From Subdoligranulum variabile (GTDB lineage Bacteria > Bacillota > Clostridia > Oscillospirales > Ruminococcaceae): a DNA stretch of 64,000 nucleotides. Made by a program: the position numbers and the translations under genes. Below are positions 49,911-58,328 of the stretch, piece after piece. Positions within the stretch are counted from its first letter, which is position 1, and each line of letters opens with the position of its first letter. Below the pieces are notes generated by a model. That model did no database searches, was not told where the DNA came from, and was given only the letters and a program-made list of their open reading frames with translations. The DNA lies in contig NZ_CP102293.1 in NCBI RefSeq assembly GCF_025152575.1, positions 124,001-188,000 on the forward strand, given 5' to 3'.

Positions 49911-50599
49911 TGGTAGAGCCGGGCCGCCGCAGCGAAGCATGGGAGGTCGGCCCCTGCCTTTCTCCTCAGGACACATTCAGCTTCGTCTGTGCCGGATGCG
50001 GCGATTGTTGCCGTAAACGCCGGGATCTCGTACTATCCGGGTACGATCTGTATCGCATTGCCCGGCGCCTGCGCCTTTCTCCCCGCATCGTAGCAAACGC
50101 CTTCTGTAAAAGTTATATCGCTCCTCAAAGTTGCCTGCCCGCGCTTCTTCTCACCCCGGATCCCAAAAGCGGGAATTGTCGTTTTTTTGAGGGCAATGCC
50201 TGTGTGATTCATGATGCCCGGCCATTGGCCTGTGCGCTGTATCCCCTGGGGCAAAGCATTGATCCGATCACTGCGCGCACAGAATACTTTCCCCAGCTGC
50301 CGCTGTGCGGTGTCTGCGCGGAAGGACGCACCTTGCAGGATTATCTGGAAGATGCCGCCATCCCGGAACGCACCGGTATTGATGCCCGCTGGGCCGTGGT
50401 TTGCACGCAGATTTCCGATGCACTGCTGGAAGCCGGCGGATTGGAACATCCACATTTTACCGCGGCTACGCGCCGGATCGAGCGCGCTTTGTATCTGGAC
50501 TATGACCTGGGAGACGATTTTTACCCGCAATTCCAGCATAACATGGAAACACTTATGCCACTGTTGCGGCGTCTTCTATCGCCTTCCAACGCGGGATAA
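49910..50599 (+). CDS. YkgJ-family cysteine cluster protein
   Basis: A 229-residue protein. The N-terminal CxxCxxCC motif is FVCAGCGDCCRKRRDLV, a CRFFEGNACVIHDARPLACALYP segment follows, then CGVC. This eight-cysteine pattern is typical of YkgJ/Fe-S oxidoreductase-like proteins thought to chelate Zn or Fe. It overlaps the dehydrogenase stop by one base (TGATG); a GTG one codon earlier is an alternative start. A C-terminal helical region of about 90 residues has no recognised motif. Confidence 0.85.
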   Translation: MVEPGRRSEAWEVGPCLSPQDTFSFVCAGCGDCCRKRRDLVLSGYDLYRIARRLRLSPRIVANAFCKSYIAPQSCLPALLLTPDPKSGNCRFFEGNACVIHDARPLACALYPLGQSIDPITARTEYFPQLPLCGVCAEGRTLQDYLEDAAIPERTGIDARWAVVCTQISDALLEAGGLEHPHFTAATRRIERALYLDYDLGDDFYPQFQHNMETLMPLLRRLLSPSNAG

Positions 50600-50703
50600 G
50601 CCCCCCTGAAAAAAGCCAGCAATCCGCCCCTTTTGTGAACCTTCAGGATGAATCCGGAAATCCGGTCGTCCGATGAGTCCCCGGTTCCGCGGCACAAATA
50701 TGC

Positions 50704-50740
50704 AAAAAGCTCCCGCCTGAATATCAGGCGGGAGCTTTTT
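50704..50740. terminator. Bidirectional terminator between the YkgJ operon and the two-component system
   Basis: GCTCCCGCCTGA and TCAGGCGGGAGC form a perfect 12-bp stem around ATA, with A and T tracts on either side. It touches the stop of the histidine kinase gene. Nothing else is seen in 50600-50703. Confidence 0.9.
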
Positions 50741-52106
50741 ATGCAACAGGAAGGTGCATTTCCACTCTGCTTCCTTTTGGCTCGTTCTGACTAAAAAGCA
50801 CCTTTCCACCGTGTGCCTGCAAAATCTGCTCCACCACGTGCAGCCCCAGGATGTGCGGCGTGTTTTCTTCCACCCGGCCGCTTTGCAGCGCCTCCAAGAC
50901 CCGTGCCGGATACCCGACACCATCGTCTGTGACAGTCAGGCAAAGACACGCTTCTTCCATCGTTGCTGTCACCCAACAACGAACTGCCCCTCGGTTATGC
51001 CGCACGCTGTTGCCCAGGATATTCTCCACAGCACGGGCCAACAGCGCCTGATCCGCTTGTATCACGGCTTGTTCCGCCTCACGGGTCATATTCAATTCGA
51101 TTTCGCAGCCATCTGCCAATGGGCTGTTGCAAAAATCCGCCACTAACTTGCGCAGAATCGGACCGGCCTGTACAGCCTCTCGACGCAGGGGCTGCGCCCC
51201 GTATTGCAGCTTACTGGTCAAGTTGAGATCTTCTACCAGCGACCGGATTTTTTCGCTTTGCAGACGAATCCCTTCCGCTTTATGCCGTGCACCGTCCGGC
51301 AGCGTCGCGTCTTGCTGCAACTGCTCCGACCACCCCAGAATCAGGGACAGTGGGGTGCGGATATCATGACTGACACCAGCAATCCAGTTGGTGCGTGCCG
51401 TGTCCCGCCGCTGAATGATTTCATTGCGGTACTGAATTTGAGCACTGGTACGGTTGAGTTTTTCCGCCAGTTCCCCCGCAAATCCCCGTGTCGGCAGCTG
51501 CACTGTACGTCCCTCGGCCAATGTATCCAGGCCGTCAGCCACCGTCCCCAAGGATTTGGCGCCCCGCCAGCTGAACACCAGGCAAAGCACCAGAATCAGC
51601 ACAAGAACGCCAGCCAGCAGGCTTGTGCCACGGTAAAAGATCCACTCGATCAGATCGGGATACGTCCAGAAACTGTATTTCCAGAGACTGTCTTTGGGCA
51701 TTCCCAACACAAGCAGGCCATACTCCCGTACCTGACAGAAAACCGGGTAATCCTCCAGATACCAGCGGGAGAAAACCGCAATTTCGGATGCCGTATATCT
51801 GCGGTCCAGTTCCCGTGGAAGCTGATACTGCCAGATTACCGTCCCCCCATCATCCAGCACCATAGCCCACTCATAGCCATCCAACCAGTAAGCCTCGTCC
51901 TGTTCATCGAACAAGAACTGTCCCGCATCATTCTGCTGCAGATGGTCTGCAATTTCTTCGTAGGAGTAAGTAACCTCCCGCTGCCACACCAGACCGAACT
52001 GAACACCAATCCAAACCACAAGCGCCAGGGCCAGCACAATCAGGAGCAGGGACAATCCTACTGCCAGCAATACATAGCGCCGGATCAACCGCACAAAGGT
52101 TTTCAT
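50739..52106 (-). CDS. Sensor histidine kinase
   Basis: A 455-residue membrane kinase. Two membrane segments (about 8-35 and 155-180) bracket an extracytoplasmic sensor of about 115 residues. A HAMP-like linker leads to the H-box GVSHDIRTPLSLIL, the N-box ILGNSVRHNRGAV and G1 DDGVGYP. Its start overlaps the response regulator stop by 4 bases; GGGAGG precedes the ATG. The divergent ABC transporter is the probable target, as in bacitracin/lantibiotic resistance modules. Confidence 0.92.
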   Translation of the reverse strand: MKTFVRLIRRYVLLAVGLSLLLIVLALALVVWIGVQFGLVWQREVTYSYEEIADHLQQNDAGQFLFDEQDEAYWLDGYEWAMVLDDGGTVIWQYQLPRELDRRYTASEIAVFSRWYLEDYPVFCQVREYGLLVLGMPKDSLWKYSFWTYPDLIEWIFYRGTSLLAGVLVLILVLCLVFSWRGAKSLGTVADGLDTLAEGRTVQLPTRGFAGELAEKLNRTSAQIQYRNEIIQRRDTARTNWIAGVSHDIRTPLSLILGWSEQLQQDATLPDGARHKAEGIRLQSEKIRSLVEDLNLTSKLQYGAQPLRREAVQAGPILRKLVADFCNSPLADGCEIELNMTREAEQAVIQADQALLARAVENILGNSVRHNRGAVRCWVTATMEEACLCLTVTDDGVGYPARVLEALQSGRVEENTPHILGLHVVEQILQAHGGKVLFSQNEPKGSRVEMHLPVA

Positions 52107-52822
52107 GGCCGTGCCTCCCCCGCCAGCTTGTATCCGATGCCGCGCACGGTGAGGAGCCAACGGGGCTTGCCAGGTGTTTCCTCCAGTTTTTCACGCAGAT
52201 GGCGTATATGCACATTGAGGCTGTTCTCATATCCGTAATAGTCCTGGCCCCAGACAGCCTCACACAGTGCATCATATGTGATAATATGGCCACGGTTTTC
52301 CCCCAGCTTTTGCAGAATTGCCCGTTCGGTGGCCGTCAACGGCAAGGTGCTTTTATCAGGCAGGCGTACCTGTGCATCCGCCAGTTCTACCGTTCGCTCT
52401 CCCAGCTGCAGAACATTGGATCTGCCGCACTGCAGTTCCGATCGGTAGGCGCGCTGCAAAATATGCTGCACTCGGAGCAGCAGTTCCTGCATCAAAAACG
52501 GCTTGGTCAGATAATCATCCGCTCCCAGCCCCAATCCAAACAGCCGGTCGGCGTCAGCATCCCGGGCGGAGAGAAACAAGGCTGGCACATCCGCCTGCGC
52601 ACGCAGCTGACGAAACAGCGCAAAGCCGTCTCCATCCGGAAGGTTGATGTCCAGGATCATCAGCTCAGGCCGTCGCTGTGCAAAAGCTTCCCGGGCGGCA
52701 GCACAGTTTCCGGCCATTGCGATGGCATGATACCCCGCGGCACGCAGGTGCTCGCATAACAGATTCAACAGCTCTGGCGTATCATCTACCAACAACAGTT
52801 TGGCATCATAAATCGTCTGCAT
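52103..52822 (-). CDS. OmpR-family response regulator
   Basis: A 239-residue regulator. The receiver domain has LLLVDDTPELLNLL, phospho-acceptor aspartate in LMILDINLPDGDGF and the lysine in DDYLTKPFLMQELL. The C-terminal winged helix ends with YGYENSLNVHIRHLREKLEETPGKPRWLLTVRGIGYKL. GGAGG lies 7 bases before the ATG. It is co-transcribed with the kinase and divergent from the transporter. Confidence 0.95.
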   Translation of the reverse strand: MQTIYDAKLLLVDDTPELLNLLCEHLRAAGYHAIAMAGNCAAAREAFAQRRPELMILDINLPDGDGFALFRQLRAQADVPALFLSARDADADRLFGLGLGADDYLTKPFLMQELLLRVQHILQRAYRSELQCGRSNVLQLGERTVELADAQVRLPDKSTLPLTATERAILQKLGENRGHIITYDALCEAVWGQDYYGYENSLNVHIRHLREKLEETPGKPRWLLTVRGIGYKLAGEARP

Positions 52823-52839
52823 GATTTCACCTCCTTTGT

Positions 52840-52845
52840 ATTATA
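52840..52845 (-). promoter_or_regulatory. -10 element of the response regulator promoter
   Basis: TATAAT on the minus strand, 17 bases before the ATG, with no recognisable -35 box at the proper distance. This suggests activator-dependent or autoregulated transcription. Confidence 0.5.
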
Positions 52846-52882
52846 CCGCACCACAACACCGGAGGCCACGTTCTTTTGAAAA

Positions 52883-52899
52883 CTTAAGGTAAACTTAAG
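52883..52899 (+). promoter_or_regulatory. Direct-repeat candidate binding site for the response regulator
   Basis: CTTAAG occurs at 52883-52888 and 52894-52899, an 11-bp spacing typical of OmpR-type regulator sites, and a third TTAAGC-like element follows at about 52917-52922. The repeats lie between the divergent regulator and transporter genes. Confidence 0.55.
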
Positions 52900-52977
52900 C
52901 GGGGATTTCACTCCAATTAAGCTGGCCGTTGTAGGATACAGGTGGGAAACAAACATCTGTGCAAAGGAGCAAACACC

Positions 52978-53895
52978 ATGTCAATCGTCATCGAAACCCG
53001 AGAGCTCTGTAAATCCTATGATGGGCAAAGAGCCGTAGATCATCTGAATCTGCATATTCCCCAAGGTTCCGTGTACGGCTTTATCGGCCCCAATGGTGCC
53101 GGAAAAAGCACCACCATGAAAATGCTGCTGGGATTGATTCACCCCAGCGCCGGGCAAGTCTTTTTGCTCGGCAAAGAACTCACTGAATCCAATCGTCTGC
53201 AGCTGCTTCGCCAGACCGGCAGCCTGATTGAATCGCCATCCGGATATCTCCACCTGACGGCGGAAGAAAACCTGAAAATCGTGGCAGACCTGAAAGGAGT
53301 TTCTTACAAAGAGGTCGGTCGTGTGCTTGACGTTGTTCACTTGACCAAGGACCGCAACCGGAAAGTGGGACATTATTCTCTCGGCATGAAGCAGAGACTG
53401 GGTATTGCTATGGCCCTGCTGGGCAATCCGCCCCTTCTGATTCTGGACGAACCCACTAACGGGCTGGATCCCGCCGGCATTCAGGAAATGCGTACCTTGC
53501 TCGCAGAGATGCCACAGGCTACCGGCGCCACCATCCTTGTTTCCAGTCACCTTCTGGGGGAAATGGAGCAGCTGGTCGGTCAGGTCGGCATCATCAATCA
53601 CGGCAAAATGCTCTTTGAAGGTTCCCTTCGAGATTTGCAGAAGCACAGCCGCGGTGCATTGACCATGCGGCTGCTGCATATCCAGAAAGCATTGCCGGTA
53701 CTGCGGGCCCGGGGGATCATGCCAAAGCAAAAGGAAGACATCCTGACACTTCCTCCGCTTCGGGATGAACTGCTGGCAGATCTTGTCGAGGCCCTGGCCG
53801 CCAGCGGCGCCGGCATTGTAGAGCTGACCCGGCATACCAAATCTCTGGAAGATATCTTCCTGAGTCTGACCGATTCGGGCAAGGAGGTGAGCTGA
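52978..53895 (+). CDS. ABC transporter ATPase, bacitracin/lantibiotic-immunity type
   Basis: A 305-residue ATPase of the BcrA/MutF group. Walker A GPNGAGKSTTMKMLLGL, signature YSLGMKQRLGIAMALLG, Walker B LLILDEPTNGLDPAG and H-loop VSSHLLGEMEQL. The C-terminal extension is usual for drug and antimicrobial peptide exporters. AAGGAG precedes the ATG at 52978. Two permease genes follow, in the ATPase-EG order of lantibiotic immunity transporters. No lantibiotic precursor or modification gene is in the window. Confidence 0.9.
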   Translation: MSIVIETRELCKSYDGQRAVDHLNLHIPQGSVYGFIGPNGAGKSTTMKMLLGLIHPSAGQVFLLGKELTESNRLQLLRQTGSLIESPSGYLHLTAEENLKIVADLKGVSYKEVGRVLDVVHLTKDRNRKVGHYSLGMKQRLGIAMALLGNPPLLILDEPTNGLDPAGIQEMRTLLAEMPQATGATILVSSHLLGEMEQLVGQVGIINHGKMLFEGSLRDLQKHSRGALTMRLLHIQKALPVLRARGIMPKQKEDILTLPPLRDELLADLVEALAASGAGIVELTRHTKSLEDIFLSLTDSGKEVS

Positions 53896-53896
53896 A

Positions 53897-54649
53897 ATGT
53901 TGCGAAGCCTTCGTGCTGAATGCCAGAAAGCAAAACGGCGTCATGATCTGGCGGCCTGCCTGCTCCTGCCTCTTGCGGTGCTCCTCTGGTCCTGGTATTC
54001 CGCTCCCGGCGGTACAAAGTCCGCAGAGGACGGCTACCATGCCCTGCTGTACACCTTGCCCATTATGAACACCGTGTTGTTGCCGGTGGGCATGGCCATG
54101 CTGGCCAGCCGTCTTTGGGATGTGGAAGTCAAAGGAAATTTTCCGAAGCTGCTTTATACCTTGCAAAGTCGGCAAAGCCTTTTCCTTGCCAAATCCCTCT
54201 TCGGCACCGCAGAAGTGCTTCTGATCGTCGCCCTGGAACTGGCAGGTGTGTTTTGCCTTGGTCTGCGCAACGGCTATCAGGATTTCCCGCCGACAGAACA
54301 GTTCTTCTATCTTTTTCTCTGCACCAGTGCTGTGGGATTGATGCTGTTTTTTTCCGAACTTATGCTGACAGTTTTGCTTGCCAACCCACTGCCCGCTCTG
54401 TGTACAGGGATTGCCGGAGCCTTGATCGGCCTGTTTGCCGCGTTCATGCCGTCTGTCTTTTGTTATTTTATTCCCTGGAGCTACTGCATTCCGTTGGGGA
54501 GCTATATAATGGCCTCCTGGGATCCCGAGACCAAAATCGTTGCATATGCCATCCGTGATTTCAATTTACCGCTGCTTGTGTGGTCCATCCTGTTAGGCAG
54601 CCTTTTTTTCGAAGTCACCTGGCACTCAATCCGTACAAAGGAGGTATAA
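53897..54649 (+). CDS. Lantibiotic-immunity-like ABC transporter permease (MutE/EpiE type)
   Basis: A 250-residue protein with about six hydrophobic segments. The opening LRSLRAECQKAKRRHDLAAC and an internal FPKLLYTLQSRQSLFLAKSLFG loop are typical of the E/G permeases of immunity transporters. It begins one base after the ATPase stop, with GGAGG just before it. It pairs with the next permease. Confidence 0.82.
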   Translation: MLRSLRAECQKAKRRHDLAACLLLPLAVLLWSWYSAPGGTKSAEDGYHALLYTLPIMNTVLLPVGMAMLASRLWDVEVKGNFPKLLYTLQSRQSLFLAKSLFGTAEVLLIVALELAGVFCLGLRNGYQDFPPTEQFFYLFLCTSAVGLMLFFSELMLTVLLANPLPALCTGIAGALIGLFAAFMPSVFCYFIPWSYCIPLGSYIMASWDPETKIVAYAIRDFNLPLLVWSILLGSLFFEVTWHSIRTKEV

Positions 54650-54653
54650 TTCC

Positions 54654-55388
54654 ATGTTTCTGCACTGCATCCGGGCCGAAAACCGGAAACTCCATGCCTC
54701 TGCAATCTGGTTTCTGTTTTTCCTGTTGCCAATCCTTTCTGCCGCTTACGGCACGGTGAACTACTTGGGCAATCTGGATATTCTCGGGGTAAGCTGGTAT
54801 GCCCTTTGGACTCAGCACACGCTCTTTTATTCTCTTTTCTTCTTTCCCGCCATAGTAGCCATCTATGCCTCCTACCTTTGGCGTCTGGAACATCTGGGGC
54901 ACAACTGGAACCTGATCATGGCCGCACCGGTACACCCATTCGCCCTGTTTTTTGCCAAATTCATCGTGGTGATCAAGCTGGTCGTGCTGACCCAGCTCTT
55001 TATCTTCTTTCTCTATTGTTTTTGCGGCAAGGCCTTTGCCTCTCTGCCCGGCTGGCCGCCGCTGGCAACCCTGATATTTCTGCTGCGCGGGGCTGCAGGC
55101 GGTCTCAGTGTCATTGCACTGCAGCTGCTGTTATCCATGGTGATCCGCAGTTTTGCCGTGCCGGTTTTTCTTTCGCTGTTCGGCGGCATCATCGGCATGC
55201 TGGCCGCCGCCAAAAGCAAAGGCCTGTATTGGCCGTACGCGCTGATGCAGTATGGTATGAACTCCAATCGAAGCGAAGATCTTCTCGCTGGCAATTATCT
55301 GCCATTCTTTGCAGCCTGCCTGTTTTGGCTCCTTCTGATTTTTTTGATTGCCAGCTGGCTCTTGACGCGACACGACGTAAAAAGTTAA
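54654..55388 (+). CDS. Lantibiotic-immunity-like ABC transporter permease (MutG/EpiG type)
   Basis: A 244-residue paralogue of the preceding permease with six hydrophobic segments. FLHCIRAENRKLHASAIW at the N-terminus and WNLIMAAPVHPFALFFAKFIVV match the family. GGAGGT precedes the ATG, four bases after the previous stop. Last gene of the operon; no clear hairpin follows before the next promoter. Confidence 0.82.
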   Translation: MFLHCIRAENRKLHASAIWFLFFLLPILSAAYGTVNYLGNLDILGVSWYALWTQHTLFYSLFFFPAIVAIYASYLWRLEHLGHNWNLIMAAPVHPFALFFAKFIVVIKLVVLTQLFIFFLYCFCGKAFASLPGWPPLATLIFLLRGAAGGLSVIALQLLLSMVIRSFAVPVFLSLFGGIIGMLAAAKSKGLYWPYALMQYGMNSNRSEDLLAGNYLPFFAACLFWLLLIFLIASWLLTRHDVKS

Positions 55389-55399
55389 AGAGCTTCCCG

Positions 55400-55428
55400 T
55401 TGCCAAACCGCCACGAAGGCGGTATAAT
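55400..55428 (+). promoter_or_regulatory. Promoter of the 129-residue hypothetical gene
   Basis: TTGCCA (55400-55405) and TATAAT (55423-55428) with a 17-base spacer. A small inverted repeat (ACCGCC/GGCGGT) fills the spacer. Confidence 0.7.
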
Positions 55429-55458
55429 ACCAGTAACATCCATCAGGAGGGATCCCCA

Positions 55459-55848
55459 TTGACTGCCAACGCCGCTGATTTCGCCGGCCCCCACTGCGGC
55501 TGCCGCTACGAAAAAGAACTGGAAACCCATTTTCGGGATTGTCTTCTCTTTTATATTGACGGCCGTATCCGTTTTGAGCGGTACTGCTATGGAGAAGCCG
55601 CTTGCCTGGTATTCAGTGCCTGGGCACATGGTTTGGATGCAGAGGGTAACATTCTTTGGGACAAAGAGCCGGAATTCGAAAGCCAGCGCTCCGCGCTCCC
55701 CCGCATTCTGACCGATGTGCAGGAAAGTGGAAATGCTTTACAGTTTGACGGTCTGCGAAAGCGCTATGTAAAAACACAGGAATTCTCCGTTGACAAAGCC
55801 AACGGGTACGGGAAATTGAAAGTGTTCTTTCTACGACATTGCAAATAA
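55459..55848 (+). CDS. Hypothetical protein, unrecognised family
   Basis: A 129-residue protein from a TTG start with AGGAGGG 6 bases upstream. No ATG is available before the conserved-looking body. It contains CGCRYEKELETHFRDC near the N-terminus, a strand-rich middle with aromatic residues (ERYCYGEAACLVFSAWAHGLD), and a basic C-terminus (KLKVFFLRHCK). There is no signal peptide or membrane span. It has its own promoter and terminator, so it is an independent transcription unit. Function unknown. Confidence 0.65.
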   Translation: MTANAADFAGPHCGCRYEKELETHFRDCLLFYIDGRIRFERYCYGEAACLVFSAWAHGLDAEGNILWDKEPEFESQRSALPRILTDVQESGNALQFDGLRKRYVKTQEFSVDKANGYGKLKVFFLRHCK

Positions 55849-55855
55849 GCAAAAA

Positions 55856-55886
55856 AGTCCTTCCGCCTGAGCAGAAGGACTTTTTG
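55856..55886. terminator. Bidirectional terminator between the hypothetical gene and pdp
   Basis: AGTCCTTC and GAAGGACT flank a 10-base loop with A and T tracts on the two sides. Confidence 0.85.
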
Positions 55887-55909
55887 TTTTTCATGCGAAA
55901 ACAGGGGGT

Positions 55910-57232
55910 TCAGAACCGCTCCACGCCATCAGCCGTTACGCGGGCATAGATCAGCGGCGGTAGTTTCGGAGGTTCGCTCTTGATCACAAGGCCGCCGCGG
56001 TACATTTCCTCCGCAGCTGCAAACAGCGCTTCATCATCCGCATAGAACGTGCAGATGCTCTCTCCCGTTTTCACGAAATCGCCCAGCTTCCTGTGCATCG
56101 TGATACCGGCCGCAAAATCAATGGTATCCTCTTTTTTGATGCGGCCTGCTCCCAGCAGCACGCTGGCATTGCCGATCTTTTCTACATCGTTCTTATAGAT
56201 GTATCCGTCGCTCTGGGCGGTCAGCTCATAGCTGTACTTGGCTTTGCGGAAGCGCTCGGGATCCTCAAGTACCGAGACCTCTCCCCCCTGCGCCGCAAAC
56301 ATCTGACAGCACTTTTTAAATGCGGAGCCGTCTGCAATGACCTGCTGCGCCATCTTGCGGCAGGTGGCCGCATCCCCCTTGCCTGCCAGAATCAACATAT
56401 TGGTGGCCAGCTGCAGGCATACTTCGGTAAGATCGGCCGGGCCCTTCCCCTGCAAAACCGCCATGCTTTCGGCCACTTCCAAAGAATTGCCGATATTCCG
56501 GCCCAGTGGCTTATCCATATCGGTGATGAGGGCTGCCACCTTCCGGCCATGCGTCGTACCAATAGCTACCATCTGACGAGCCAGTTCAATGGCACTGTCC
56601 AGATCTTTCATGAATGCACCGTCACCCATTGTCACATCCAGCAGAATCGCATCCGATCCGGCAGCCAGCTTCTTGCTCATGATCGACGAAGCGATCAGCG
56701 GAATACATCCTACCGTAGCAGTCACGTCACGCAGCGCATACATTTTCTTATCGGCTACGGCAATCTGTCCGCTCTGACCAATCACCGAAATACCAATTTC
56801 ATTGACCTGTTTGAAGAACTCCTCCTGTGTAAGGCTGGTTCGCGTGCCGGGCACAGCCTCCATCTTATCGATGGTACCACCGGTATGTCCAAGGCCCCGT
56901 CCACTCATCTTGGCGATCTTCACACCGCAAGCAGCCACAATGGGGGCGATCACCAATGTGGTCTTATCCCCCACTCCACCGGTAGAATGTTTGTCTGCCT
57001 TGATGCCCTCGATGGCAGAAAGATCCACCATATCGCCGGAATGCGCCATAACATCGGTGAGGACAGCTGTTTCCTCATCGGTCATGCCGCGCAGGTAAAT
57101 TGCCATAAGCAGCGCCGACATCTGGTAGTCCGGCACCTCACCCGCCACATAACCGTTGACTGCAAAAGCAAGTTCTTCACGGGTCAAAGTGCCACCGTCA
57201 CGCTTTTTGGCAATGATATCGTACATTCGCAT
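55910..57232 (-). CDS. pdp: Pyrimidine-nucleoside phosphorylase
   Basis: A 440-residue phosphorylase that splits thymidine, uridine or deoxyuridine to base and pentose-1-phosphate. The signature SGRGLGHTGGTIDKMEA and KADKHSTGGVGDKTTL (substrate phosphate loop) are present, with the C-terminal domain intact. Position after the nucleoside transporter and cytidine deaminase supports pyrimidine salvage. The ATG of MRMYDIIAKK has GGAGG 8 bases upstream; a second ATG two codons later is possible. Confidence 0.95.
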   Translation of the reverse strand: MRMYDIIAKKRDGGTLTREELAFAVNGYVAGEVPDYQMSALLMAIYLRGMTDEETAVLTDVMAHSGDMVDLSAIEGIKADKHSTGGVGDKTTLVIAPIVAACGVKIAKMSGRGLGHTGGTIDKMEAVPGTRTSLTQEEFFKQVNEIGISVIGQSGQIAVADKKMYALRDVTATVGCIPLIASSIMSKKLAAGSDAILLDVTMGDGAFMKDLDSAIELARQMVAIGTTHGRKVAALITDMDKPLGRNIGNSLEVAESMAVLQGKGPADLTEVCLQLATNMLILAGKGDAATCRKMAQQVIADGSAFKKCCQMFAAQGGEVSVLEDPERFRKAKYSYELTAQSDGYIYKNDVEKIGNASVLLGAGRIKKEDTIDFAAGITMHRKLGDFVKTGESICTFYADDEALFAAAEEMYRGGLVIKSEPPKLPPLIYARVTADGVERF

Positions 57233-57283
57233 AGAGTACAGCCTCCTTTCAGGCAAAGCTCCGCCTTTTTCGGCAGAAACAGA

Positions 57284-57309
57284 GAAATGCCGCCCGGGGA
57301 CGGCATTTC
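57284..57309 (-). terminator. Hairpin between the permease and pdp (attenuator-like)
   Basis: GAAATGCCG and CGGCATTTC pair perfectly around an 8-base loop, followed by TCTCTGTTTCTG on the minus strand, a weak U-tract. It may partly terminate or protect the transporter mRNA before pdp. Confidence 0.5.
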
Positions 57310-57335
57310 CGATTGTGTGGTAAACCGCAAAACGC

Positions 57336-58328
57336 TCAGCGGCTTCCCTTATCGTAAGGGATGCCCTCCGCCTTGGGCGCCTGCGAATTCTTGGACGTAA
57401 AGATCAGAACGATCATCGTAACGATATACGGGAGCATCTGATAAAAGTTGGAAACTTCCTTGACGCCTTCAAATTTGGGCAGGAAAGACAGCGAAGAGCT
57501 GTATGCTGCAATGACCTTGAACAAGGCGAAGAAGAAAGAAGAAGCCAGAATCGGGAACGGTTTCCAGTTACCGAAAATCATAACCGCCAGCGCCAGGAAG
57601 CCGTAGCCGCCCACATCCGAATTGAAACCCGAACCGGCCGCCACCGTGTAAGCCAGGCCGCCGATACCGCCGAGGAAACCGGAAATCAGCACACCGGCGT
57701 ACCGCATCTTGTAGACATTGATGCCTACCGAGTCTGCCGCCTGGGGATGTTCGCCACAAGCGCGCAGCCGCAGGCCAAACCGGGTCTTGTACATCAACAC
57801 ATACGCCACGATAAACAGGACCACGGCAACGGGAGTCGTAAGGTAGAAATACTTGAAAATCAGATTATTCCAGAAGCTGGGGCCATCCACGGGCGCCAAA
57901 CCGAAGGTCTCTCGCGTGATGCGCACCCAGCTGGGGATCTGGATCGTCGTAAGGCCCTGGCCCTGGATAGCCCAGGTCATAACCACTGCAAAGGCGGGTG
58001 CAAACTGGTTCAATGCAGTACCGCCGATCGTCTGATCTGCTTTCAGGTTGATGGCGACAAACCCCAGGAAGAAGGAGAAAATCATACCGGTAGCCCCTGC
58101 AACCAGGATGGCAATCAGCATGGAAAGCTGCGGATTGGCCGGGCCGAATCCGCTCTGATCCAAAGCCTGGAGCGTAAAGCAGGCAAACAGCGCACCGATG
58201 ATCATCATGCCTTCCAGCGCAATGTTGATGACGCCGGAATGCTCACTGAACATGCCCCCCAGGGCAACAAGAAGCAGCGGAACCGCAAACAAAACGGTGA
58301 GGCTGATAATATTGGCAGCGATCATCAT
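57336..58328 (-). CDS. Nucleoside ABC transporter permease (NupQ-like)
   Basis: A 330-residue polytopic permease of the BPD_transp_2 family. SLTVLFAVPLLLVALGGMFSEHSGVINIALEGMMIIGA is the family start (shown by FSEHSGVINIALEGMM). RACGEHPQAADSVGIN and ISGFLGGIGGLAYT are the conserved loop and span. Together with the next two genes it forms a BMP-dependent nucleoside importer. Its start overlaps the previous permease by 4 bases. Confidence 0.9.
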   Translation of the reverse strand: MMIAANIISLTVLFAVPLLLVALGGMFSEHSGVINIALEGMMIIGALFACFTLQALDQSGFGPANPQLSMLIAILVAGATGMIFSFFLGFVAINLKADQTIGGTALNQFAPAFAVVMTWAIQGQGLTTIQIPSWVRITRETFGLAPVDGPSFWNNLIFKYFYLTTPVAVVLFIVAYVLMYKTRFGLRLRACGEHPQAADSVGINVYKMRYAGVLISGFLGGIGGLAYTVAAGSGFNSDVGGYGFLALAVMIFGNWKPFPILASSFFFALFKVIAAYSSSLSFLPKFEGVKEVSNFYQMLPYIVTMIVLIFTSKNSQAPKAEGIPYDKGSR

